A stretch of DNA of 11,285 nt, taken from positions 11,558 through 22,842 of the forward strand of contig JAAAVE010000325.1 of NCBI GenBank assembly GCA_015679605.1. The letters run 5' to 3'. The notes below the pieces were generated by a model. The model was not told the DNA's origin, did no database searches, and was given only the letters and a program-made list of their open reading frames with translations. Position numbers and translations under genes: made by a program. The DNA comes from Podila epigama. Lineage: Eukaryota > Mortierellomycota > Mortierellomycetes > Mortierellales > Mortierellaceae. Positions 1 to 8,800 of this stretch are shown piece by piece; the stretch's first letter is position 1; every line of letters starts with the position of its first letter.

Positions 1-168
1 GGTGGAGGTAGTAGTGAGGAAGAAAAAAAACCATGGAGCGACACTCCTTTTTTTCATTTGCATGTATACTACTTTAACATAATCTATCATCATTATTCAT
101 TTCAAAAATTTTATTAAAGAAAATCTTGTATATATTAAAATACACAGACAGAAAAACGATTACTGTTG
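1..168. other. 3' flank downstream of tRNase Z
   Basis: This is A/T-rich non-coding sequence after the tRNase Z stop codon, which lies on the minus strand at 169-171. Apart from the polyadenylation-signal candidate at 110-115 I see no gene or structured element. A run of eight A at 23-30 and T-rich stretches are the only other landmarks. Nothing shows what lies beyond the window edge. Confidence 0.6.
110..115 (-). terminator. polyadenylation signal candidate for tRNase Z
   Basis: The minus strand reads AATAAA here, 54 nt after the tRNase Z stop codon, in an A/T-rich context. The hexamer and its distance fit a fungal cleavage and polyadenylation signal. The cleavage site itself cannot be seen from sequence alone. 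Confidence 0.55.
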
Positions 169-1032
169 TCACTCGCCCGGTTGCTGTAGAATTTTCAGTT
201 CACTGTCGTTATTTTCCTCTTCTCCTTCCTTAGCTTCGTCACTTTGTGGCGAGTACAAGACCTGGAGTGCTGGCAGGAACTTTGGCAGCTTGTAGATATG
301 ACCCAATGGCACACTCATCAGGTCAAAGCAGATACCAATAGTTGTGCTCTTGTTTTCATGGTCGAAACGTGGGATCCTAGTTGAAGGGAGAGAAACAAAA
401 TGAGAAAATGGTCCTAACTTGCCTTGACACACAATCTTCTTTAGGAGCCCTCAACAAACAAAAAACAGCAAAAAAAAAAAAAAAAACTCACTTTGGATAA
501 CGTTGGCTAAAGTGTGTAAGCATCGTGAATTGTGCCTCCATTCCTTCGCCGACAGTGATGGCCTCTTCAGTAGTAGAATGCTTCTTCTTCAGGGCTTCAT
601 CTTTCATATCATCCTCAAAGGTTGCCTCGTGCAAAAGCACAGTCGCCCCTTGTCCTGCCTCCACCAAATTCTGGCAGGGTCGAGTGTCTCCAGAGTACAC
701 AACCTTCCAGCCAGTCTGATGCGTCATGCTGATTCCATACGACCATGGGCAATGAATCACATCCACAGTCGAAATATCCCTAAATCCAGACGACCGAAGC
801 AGCTCATTCATCGATGAACGCGCATTTCGCTTACGATAATCCCGCGATGGGTCCCGCCAGCGGACAATATCTTCTGATTCAATAAATCGGACATGGTGGT
901 AACCGAAATCTTGCACATCTGAAAGCTCTTGCAAGAACGTGTTGAAACGCATAGGTGCAATCAAAAACAGTGGGTTTGTATCGGGGCGACGAAGCTACAT
1001 AGTGCAGTTAACGTTCACACACAGATAGAGTG

Positions 1033-1063
<31 letters not shown>

Positions 1064-3307
1064 ATCAATTCCACACCTCTCGCCAGCAAAGTAGGGTCAC
1101 ACTGTATACACTCTAAACACTCCTTCAGTTAGAGCATTACCTTGTTCCAGCGGTCAATGATCGAAACAATACCCAGGTGATGGTCTGCATGCAAATGTGA
1201 AATGAAAATGCCTTTCAAATTTTCAATACGCGTATCCACAGAGTTTGCTTGGTCTGGCCTCATGCGATAGCCACCAAACTGTCGGAACATTTGGCCAAAG
1301 GTACCCTCTCCGGCGTCCAGCAAAAAGGTACTGTTTCCTGGCATTTCCAAGAGGGTTGCACTAACTATTGAAAGAAATGGTGAAAGTACGAAAAAAAAAG
1401 AATCAGCTCCATGGTGTGTTGTGCGTAAATATGAAAAGTCAAAAAGGCATCTACTAAAATTAGCACTCTTGTTTTACCATTTCTGTACTTTGAAGGATAA
1501 GACGATCCTGTGCCAAGAGATGTAAGGATGACATCCTTTCCAGGAAACACTTCAGTGCTGGCCCTGACATCTGCAGCAATGTCTTGCTGGGCCTTTTCTG
1601 CAAGCTCATAGTATTCCTGAAGATACTGCTTGGGGCTCGACTTTAAAGACTCATAGTCAGAGTCAATGGTGAGTGGTTGGACGACTTCAGACTTATCCAA
1701 ACCAGTGGATGGTTCAAGCAAAAAGCTCATCATACTCTCTGCCAACGCTGCCTTGACTGGTACATCTTTCAGGTCGTCCTTGAGCACATGAACAGGCGAG
1801 TTGTTATAGTAAGGCAGTGGGAAGATGTTGGCATCGAGTTTGGAGAGTTTGTAGCATCCCAACGACTGGCTTCTCCAAATGAGTTTCTGGGAACAATAGT
1901 CTTCGTTGGCCATGATGTGCTGTGTCTCACTGCCGAAACGCTGTATCCATTCCTTGTACTGAGGATGACTAATCACACTGTGGTCACCCATATGAATAAT
2001 GCACGCAACCTGTGCACCCTCGGTGCCCTGATGGAATTGACTAAATTCGTTAGCTTGCACAAGGTTTGGCACATAGCTGACATCAGGGCAGTCAACAACA
2101 ATAAAGACGCGTCCTGGACGCGCGCCGCTGATGACTTGATGTGGGTGCACGGTTTCACCGGTCGTGGACAAGACTGACTTGCCATTGACCAAATCACCGA
2201 ATAGTCTCCCTGGCTTAACTCCAAGATCAACTGCAGCTTGCTTGTTGAATTTGCCGACATAGTCAGGCGACTGCAAAATGTAGCTAATGGCTGCAGGAAG
2301 TGGGCTGGTCCTAGGAAGATCCGTGTATCCACCTTTTGCTGGACGTTGTCCGCACGTCTTGCCTTGACCAGTGATTGTGGCCGCCTCTGAAGCAGCTAAT
2401 TGCGAAGCAGCTTCAATCATGTCCACATCTGTCTGTCCCACGTTATTGTCCTCGCTGGGTTTGGCGCGAAGGTCCTTCTTGACCTTTTTGTTCGCCAGTG
2501 GATGGTTGTTGCCAAACTTGCTCAAGCTAAACATATTGCCGAGAACGCGCTTCCTTATAGCCATGGGTGCCTCTGTAGGCTGGAGGTCCGGTGACTGACT
2601 GTCGTCCGAATGCCGCTTTGATCCAAGTACTACCGGAATGCCATTCGAACCAACAGGTGATGATCCATCTGCTTCTTCAGAGGTAGCCAATTTTCCTTCC
2701 TGCGACTTTGGTGATGATGGTGGTGAGCTCACAGGTGATTGCACGGATGACTTTGATGCAGGCCATTCCCGTGCAGGTTGCCGCTCAAAGTCTTGAGGCA
2801 GGACCTGGACAGCTGTGATGCGCAAGTTCTCGTCCTTGTAGAAACGCGTGTCGTCGTCAAACTCGAGTGTCTCGACCGCCATAGTGTTGCGGTAAACAAA
2901 GTGACGAGTAGAAATCAGAGCATGGGTCAAGTTTTCGCCTCCAAGTAGCTTCATGTTGCGCACACCAACATCTGACAAAGTTAGTAGCATGCCTAAATTT
3001 CACAAAAACATGATAAACCAAACGATTAGCTGCGGAAATGCATCGTATCGTCCCACGCGCCAAGTCAAATTCTTTGCTTTTTCTCATGTGCTCCTTTCTA
3101 TTTACCAGGAACACCTCCCATGCATTCCCACTGGGTCCGCGTAAAGAGAATAGTCTTGAGTTTGGAGAAACGCATTTTGGACTCCATGCAAAGTCTCTGT
3201 GTGCCTTCACCACAGTTGATCATATACCGCTGCGAGTCAAAGTGAAGGATGAGGGAGGGTGGGCAGTCGGCTGTGCCGGTGCTAAGGATCTGGAGATAGG
3301 CCTTCAT
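169..3307 (-). CDS. TRZ1: tRNase Z long form (ELAC2/Trz1), 3' tRNA-processing endonuclease
   Basis: This zinc endonuclease cuts the 3' trailer from precursor tRNAs. Five exons (transcript order): 3307-3106, 2992-1478, 1364-1141, 994-492 and 376-169. They join in frame to 883 aa plus TGA, within the usual long-form range. Introns are 113, 113, 146 and 115 bp, all GT...AG. The N-terminal half is the degenerate metallo-beta-lactamase fold (GEGTQR at residues 33-38). A low-complexity linker (about 135-280) carries basic NLS-like clusters near 213-216 and 235-245. The catalytic half starts near LGTGS (560-564). It has the PxKxRN loop PSKYRN (567-572), the metal motif HLHADH (629-634), His728 in VIHCPWS, Asp750 in SGDTRPC, HEAT His769, HST His786 and His808 in THFSQRY. 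No key residue is missing, so the enzyme should be active. The start used is the first AUG in frame, with A at -3. An in-frame ATG-free extension upstream probably encodes a mitochondrial presequence (separate entry). It is transcribed divergently from the SNARE gene. Confidence 0.95.
470..486 (+). repeat. A17 homopolymer (T17 in tRNase Z intron 4)
   Basis: Seventeen A on the plus strand correspond to a T17 tract in the tRNase Z transcript. It begins at the last base of the 5' splice consensus GTGAGT of intron 4 (491-377). U-rich sequence just inside a 5' splice site is known to aid U1 snRNP recruitment through TIA-1/Nam8-type proteins; that role here is inferred. Homopolymer length is also prone to sequencing error. 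Confidence 0.8.
1034..1063 (+). repeat. GAAA microsatellite inside tRNase Z intron 3
   Basis: About seven and a half copies of GAAA lie within intron 3 (995-1140) of the tRNase Z gene. On the transcribed strand they read as a TTTC pyrimidine tract about 40-70 nt upstream of the 3' splice site. It may help splice-site recognition and is likely to vary in length. Confidence 0.9.
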
Positions 3308-3745
3308 GCTGGATTTGTTTGATGTAGAGAATCGACTGATCTGTTGCTGCGAAAATTGGACAGAGTGTTGATTTGTGGGAGCTGTTGATCTGACACTGGT
3401 GCTGCGGCAGAGTAAAGAATAGGAAGAGAGTGTCCTTGTGGCTCTAGTTTTTGTTGTTGTGAATATTGCTGTGTAGGACCTTGGGGTGTGGTTGTGGTAG
3501 TGGCCCAAGACACGGTGACGCGCTACTGGTGTGAAAGTGGTTATATGTGTTGCTGGTGCGGCGGACGAGGAAAGAGATCTGGCCAGCAAAGAAGGAGGAA
3601 GAATGAGTGGTCGAAACGACCAGTGTACAACTTTCAGGCGCAGAATATTGGCAATTGACCGAGCGGTGTGAGAGATCGAATCAAGATATCGAACAATGGA
3701 TAGAGGAAAGGATTCAATGGAACGAATGGAAAGGTTGAATGTAAT
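3308..3745 (-). other. ATG-free in-frame 5' extension of tRNase Z, likely mitochondrial presequence
   Basis: Upstream of AUG 3307 the same reading frame stays open for 146 codons, back to a TAA at 3748-3746, without any ATG in it. From the CTG at 3643 to the AUG there are 112 codons with no Asp or Glu and about 14 Arg/Lys, plus many Ser, Thr, Leu and Ala. That composition is typical of a mitochondrial targeting sequence. The sense strand has no ATG in any frame between 3771 and 3308. In-frame near-cognate codons with A at -3 are ATT at 3646 and CTG at 3643; a TTG-CTG pair at 3589-3584 lies in weaker context. Known background: ELAC2-type enzymes work in both nucleus and mitochondria, and some fungal dual-targeted enzymes use non-AUG starts. 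Inferred: leaky scanning yields a mitochondrial form from a near-cognate start and a nuclear form from AUG 3307. An unseen upstream exon supplying an AUG is the main alternative. Confidence 0.6.
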
Positions 3746-3815
3746 TTAGATCAAAAAGAGAACAAAAACAACATAAGAAAAAGCGACTTGAGGAGTGATA
3801 AAAAAGCAAAAAAAA

Positions 3816-3882
3816 AAGCGCGCGCCAGTCACACTAGCTTTCGAATGCCTTATTAGGAAGGCGCAACATTGCCAAGCGCGCG
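3816..3882. promoter_or_regulatory. paired AAGCGCGCG motif in the divergent promoter
   Basis: The nonamer AAGCGCGCG occurs at 3816-3824 and again at 3874-3882 in the same orientation, in an otherwise A/T-rich intergenic region. A repeated GC-rich core inside a bidirectional promoter is a plausible transcription-factor site. I cannot name a factor, and the assignment rests only on repetition and position. Confidence 0.25.
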
Positions 3883-3971
3883 TGTGCTCCTTAGGCGTTT
3901 TCCTTTGCGACGTGTCGTTTCTTTTATTTTTAACCTTTTTCATTCATTCCATCATTCAGTTCATTGCTGTC

Positions 3972-3995
3972 TTCATTCATTCATTCATTCATTCA
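3972..3995 (+). repeat. TTCA tetranucleotide microsatellite, six copies
   Basis: Six perfect copies of TTCA lie 27-50 nt upstream of the SNARE start codon, inside its probable 5' leader. Related but interrupted CATT units occur just upstream, from about 3940. The tract adds pyrimidine richness to the leader and is likely to vary in length between strains. Confidence 0.85.
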
Positions 3996-4021
3996 ATCCG
4001 CTTAATTTACATCACATCACC

Positions 4022-5655
4022 ATGGCCACTCGCTCGAGGACTTTGCTATTCCTCCAGTTCAGAAACTCCTACTCGGGGTCGCATGCTGCCACCCTGCGCC
4101 AGCAGTACAGCCAACTGCAACAACATCAGTCATCTCTTCTTGGAAACTCATCCTCTTCCTCGGGACACGACTCGTCCGAGCGGGTCGGCTTGATGGACGG
4201 CGCAGAAACCACCATCGAACTCATGATGCTGCCACCGAAATGGTACTTATTAAATAGATTGCCCTCATTCAATTCTCATCACCTACTTTCTTACATGGCA
4301 ACCTACCCAAAAGGGGAATCACCCAATTCATGGCATCACTTTTTTTTATAACGCCTTCACCTTTTCTAGGGTTGATATTGTTGACGAAGTGGACGAGGAA
4401 CTTGAGCGGATCAAAGCAAATGGTAATGATACTTTATACATGTGGATAGAAAATACAACTGGGAATAACTCCTTGAGACGACTGGTACGACTGGTTATTG
4501 GAAAATGGGTCCTAAACAAAATCTATCCTTCCTCGGCATATGTTTTCCTTTTAGTACAAAAACTGGATGCAATGCACAAGAAACATTTGCTGCCTGGCTT
4601 TGACGACCGCCTCCAGGAAGAACGCGACATTGAGCGGTTAACGGATGAAATTACACAGGTACACTTTGATCTAGTCGATTTCACTCTTTAGATGCCTTTT
4701 TCTTTTCGTCTTCAAGCACATGTCTTGACACCATACTAAAACACACTTTTTTTCAAATTCTACCTCGTTAGCAATTCCATACATGTCAACGCTGGATAAA
4801 ACGGATTAACAACGAGTCTCGGCAATCGAGCTCAAGTCAGGAACAGGTCATGTCCAGGAACGTACAAATGAGTCTTGCTCAGAAAGTACAAGACGCTTCT
4901 GCCACGTTTCGTCAAAAGCAAAACACATACATGCAACGTATGCGAGGTGTCGAACTACGAAACAAGGACATCCTTTCTTCTGGTGTGCAAACCATGGTCG
5001 ACACATCAATACCAGAGAGTTCAGATGCAGAGAGTGTAACGTTATTCTCTTTTATTTTTTACTATCTCCACCTTGTATACTCTGATTCCTCGGTTACTCA
5101 TCTCGTGTCGCATTTTGCAATTCACTCTATTGATAGGGATTCACGGGTGCACAACAAGCATTTGCAGAACAATCCAATGCGGCCATCACTCAGCGGGAGC
5201 AAGAAATCAACCACATCTCAAGGTCAATATTCCAACTTGCAGACATCTTCAAGGACCTTCAGACAATGGTCATTGACCAAGGCACCCTTTTGGATCGCAT
5301 CGATTTCAATGTCGAACAGGCTTCAGTCCATCTACAGGATGCAGTGTATGAACTCGACGAAGGAGAGAAATACCAAAAGAAGGCCAGGAACAGAAAGATT
5401 ATTCTGTTGCTGATTCTGATCATTGTAGGACTCTTCATCGTCCTCATCTTTAAACCGCGTCACCGGAATGTACCACCTCCAACTCCAACTCCAGAACCAG
5501 TGACCCCAGATCCCATTGACACGCATCCCCCGAATCCTTTGAAAAAGGTGGATGATGTTGCCACAGGGTCAGACGTAAAAGCAGAAGCACAAGCAGAAAC
5601 AAACGCGTCGACACACACACGGGCACAAGTAAACGCACAACTGCAGGAGGCATAG
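4022..5655 (+). CDS. TLG2: Tlg2/syntaxin-16 family Qa-SNARE (t-SNARE)
   Basis: This tail-anchored syntaxin of the trans-Golgi network and endosomes drives fusion of endosome-derived vesicles and is regulated by the SM protein Vps45. Five exons: 4022-4242, 4370-4422, 4555-4658, 4772-5035 and 5137-5655. They join in frame to 386 aa; introns are 127, 132, 113 and 101 bp. The N-terminus MATRSRTLLFLQFRNS matches the Tlg2/syntaxin-16 N-peptide that binds Vps45. The family signature PPKWVD spans the first splice junction. An Habc-like helical region follows (KLDAMHKKHLLPGFDD, then ERLTDEITQ). The Qa SNARE helix occupies roughly residues 233-296, with the zero-layer glutamine Q262 in VIDQGTLLDRIDFNVE. 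A single hydrophobic anchor covers 302-319. A 67-residue Pro-, Thr- and Ala-rich tail follows; yeast Tlg2 also has such a tail, while animal syntaxin 16 nearly ends at the membrane. The start ATG has an optimal CACCATGG context. Its 3' end converges on the kinase gene. Confidence 0.95.
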
Positions 5656-5829
5656 CCCCCCACCTTAGAACATGAATCATAGAGAAAAGCAATCGTTTCT
5701 TTTTGTTTAGAAGAAAAGAGTGGGAATGATACCCCTTTTTGCGAGAAATCGCCCCATTACACGATTAAAAAAAAAAAAAGTTTTCTATATACATTACTTT
5801 CGTCACTTTTGTGATATCGCACCTCTTCT
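5656..5829. other. convergent 3' intergenic spacer, TLG2 / HRI
   Basis: These 174 bp separate the stop codons of two genes that point at each other, so their 3' untranslated regions probably overlap. A run of 13 A on the plus strand (5767-5779) follows the ATTAAA candidate of the SNARE gene. No canonical AATAAA was found on the minus strand for the kinase gene. No coding sequence is supported here. Confidence 0.7.
5764..5769 (+). terminator. polyadenylation signal candidate for TLG2 (ATTAAA)
   Basis: ATTAAA, the common variant hexamer, lies about 110 nt after the SNARE stop codon and runs directly into an A-tract. It is the best polyadenylation-signal match in the spacer, but the evidence is only the hexamer and its position. 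Confidence 0.35.
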
Positions 5830-8800
5830 CTATTTTTCACAAACATGGTCTGCCTTTTCTTGCTCAAGCTCCTGGATCCGGTCCAGAAGTGCTCTATTCT
5901 CGGCTCGCATCGCTGCCAATGACTGTTCCAATCGCTTCATCTTGTCACTCTCCTTTGCAAGTCTTTGGAGGTCTGCCTCGGAACTGCTTCCCATCATGAC
6001 CTTGCCAGAGCGCGACTTTTCTATGTCGCCTCGTCTACTCCGAGGGCTGCTTTGGTCATGCCGCGACTTTTCACCACCTTGCTTCCGCAATTGCTTCGCC
6101 TCCCGTCGCGCTTTGCAGTCTTCACACAGATGCTTGCCAGACATTGATGATATGGGAGAGTTAGACTTGTTCTGTGTAGATGGCCTCTCGTTTTCAGTGA
6201 GGCCCAATCCATGCAACACTGCAGTGGCTGCATTCAACTGATCATCCAGGTCATTCTTCCTCTCCTCCACCACTGTCTTTGACTGTACGTCGTTTGTTCC
6301 CTGACTCGAACGATCCAGCGTATCCTTCGCTGACCCGGCAGCTGCCCCTGGCGCCCCTAACCCACCAAGTAAGGATGCATCCTCCTTTGGTTTCCGAATC
6401 AAGTCAAACTCCAGAATCTCATTAGCAGTCGGTCGCATCCTTGGATCCTCCGCCATCAACCATAACACAAACGCAGCCTCTTTTGGCCAGCGACTGACAA
6501 AGTCTGCAGGGAGTTCCCCGTTCCTGAGCGTTCGTAATACTGCATGGCGTTCCATCAAGGTCGAAAACGGATGGTACAACTCAAAAAAGATGATTCCAAG
6601 CGAGTAAATGTCGGCTTTTTGGTCGTACCCAAGGTTTGGTCGCGCCAATTGCTCAGGTGATGCATACTAACCATATGTAACCACAACCATTATATATGCA
6701 AAGAGAAGAGATTTAGTATCAATAGTTTTGCGGCACATGCATGTTAGCAAATATAGTGTCAATTGGATTCCCATGACTTACGGTAACAGTGCCGACGGCT
6801 GTTGTCCTGCTTCGAGATGAAGTGGAGCTGGATGTGACTAGTTGAATGAAGGAATACAGAGTATGAGATTTTTTTTGTCTTTCTTCTTCTTTCGATGAAA
6901 CGACTAGCAATGCCCTGATAGTCCCCTTCAAAGATAATATCAGAATAACAGCTATCCTACCTGTAGAACTGTGCCTTCGCAACAGAGAGTGACTAGGTTT
7001 GGAGACCCCCGTTCGAGTCAGATTGATTTGAGAACTGGACGGGTTGGGTGTCCCACCTTCTACAGGAACGCCACTGTCCATATCCGTGACTAGACCAAAG
7101 TCTCCGATTTTCGGTATCATGGTTTCAATGTTCATAAAGAGCTCATCCTGAATCTGTTCTTTTGTCAATGACTGTGGACCTTGCGAACTATCGGAATGAC
7201 CAGATGAACCATATTCTGACAAAACATTTGCTCCTCGAGTCGTCAGAGTGCCTGTGAGCGCCGACGCTGCATCGGCATGCTCCTGCGCTTGTTGCTGTTG
7301 TTGCTGTTGTTGCTGGAAACGTTGGTACTCAACACCGGGAGGCATACCCAGGAAAATGTTGCCTGGTTTGAGATCACGGTGAATCATGTCTTGGGCATGA
7401 ATGTACGCTACACCTTCAACAATGGCCCTAAAAATGTGTTGGTTCACTGCCGGGTCCACAAGGTCCATATGACTGGCTTTTTCAAGTGGTGACCCTGGGG
7501 CGCTCTGTGTCACTCCTTCCGCCATTCGAGATGACAGTACACCAAATCGATTCGATTTGCTCGTCCGCCTGACAGGTTCTGGCCGTGATGCCTTCTTCCA
7601 TGGCCCCACTGGCCGTTCGTTCCGATACACCAGGTAATCTTGGAGTGTTGTCTGACAAAGCTGCATCTGAATGAAGAGCGTTAGGTCCCGCGTCATCATC
7701 CGGCTAGCACCGCTACCCTTTCGGATATCCATCATTGAGGCCCTGGTCGTCCCCGACGAAGGTGAGGAGGTCGATCCCTGTAGCGCGCTCAACCCGCCTC
7801 TTGAATTGTTTGGTAGTTGAATATTGGGGTATGTAAACGGATGCAATACTTGATGTTCCTCCTGCAAATCTTCCAGCCCCGTACTCTCATCATGGTCGCG
7901 GTATCGTGAGCGAGAGCCGAGGCTTGATGAGAATGAGTTGGGCAACGAGCGTTGGATTTCTTCAATGGATGAGGATAGGGCTGAGAACGCGTTCGAGTTG
8001 CTCCTCTGACGATGAGTATGGTGGTCGGAGATCGACTCCTCAGCTGCTGAACCCACTTCAGACAACTCCCATGCCATGTTTTTGCCTTGCATTTCCTGAG
8101 AGACTGATGGAGACTTGTGCTTGTGACGTGGACGAAAGTTGCTAGCCGCAGGGATATCGCGACTGGTAAGAGTAGAAGAGGCTGAATGTGTTCGTTCCAT
8201 GTCAGTGCCACCAGTTTGTTGACCAAGTTGATTTATCGTTGGGGCATCCGTCGGGTCGTTGTGGCCAGTGAACTCGAATGGATGGCCTGCATCATCGAGA
8301 TTGCTCAAACCTTTACTGGTCCTACCGAATGTAATCCCGTCGGTACTGTCGTCTACAGCAAAGTCCGCTTCCTTCTTTTTCTCCTCCACGTCGTCGTCCT
8401 CTTCGCCAAACACCACGCCCATCGAGAGATCTTCATCAAGGTACTCGCCATGCTGTTCCGAGTGTGGGCCAAAATAATCGATGCTCTTTCTCCTCCCACG
8501 GCCAGGCAACGAAACACCATCACAAAGGCTCACCGTGTTGGTAAAGTCTTCCCCTTCGTCCCCATACTCATCCTCATACTCATCCTCATACTCATCGTCA
8601 TACTCATCATCATCATCGTCATAATCTGCATTCGAGTCGAGATTGTTGCTGCCATACATTTCCCGCCGTGTTACTGGGTAGTCGGCATGCTCGAGCCATG
8701 AAGAATAGTATCGAATGACATTCTTGTGGTCTAGACGCGCCAAGAATTTGATCTCTCGAAAGATCTTTTCATACCGCACCTTGGACCCACCACGAAGTCG

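Larger units (their letters stand above)
3746..4021. promoter_or_regulatory. shared divergent promoter and leaders, tRNase Z / TLG2
   Basis: This stretch lies between the diverging tRNase Z and SNARE reading frames and must hold both promoters and at least the SNARE 5' leader. The plus-strand sequence just before the SNARE ATG is T/C-rich with a TTCA microsatellite. On the minus strand the sequence from about 3780 to 3660 is likewise T/C-rich, as expected near a fungal transcription start. Two copies of AAGCGCGCG (3816-3824 and 3874-3882) sit in the middle, 58 bp apart. No convincing TATA box was seen. A tiny minus-strand ORF (ATG at 3774, stop ending at 3751, 7 aa) lies out of frame with tRNase Z, with C at -3, a weak context. 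Confidence 0.55.

Noticed and set aside
1677-2177. 166-codon plus-strand ORF
   Set aside because: It is antisense to tRNase Z exon 2, shows no recognisable domain, and the minus strand is clearly coding.
3746-3943. Minus-strand 65-codon ORF (ATG at 3943) in the same frame as the tRNase Z extension
   Set aside because: A TAA at 3748-3746 separates them and I found no convincing intron to remove it; its sequence also covers the SNARE promoter. Kept only as a reason to check for an upstream exon.
3795-4193. Plus-strand ORF crossing the start of TLG2 in another frame
   Set aside because: It covers the promoter and a frame different from the conserved N-peptide; the downstream SNARE motifs fix the ATG at 4022.
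1365-4771. Three introns of exactly 113 bp (two in tRNase Z, one in TLG2)
   Set aside because: Their sequences are not similar, so they are not copies of an introner-like element; equal length is most likely coincidence in a narrow size range.
5767-5779. A-run taken as a sign of a retroposed copy
   Set aside because: The genes contain introns and there are no flanking target-site duplications; A-runs are common throughout this window.
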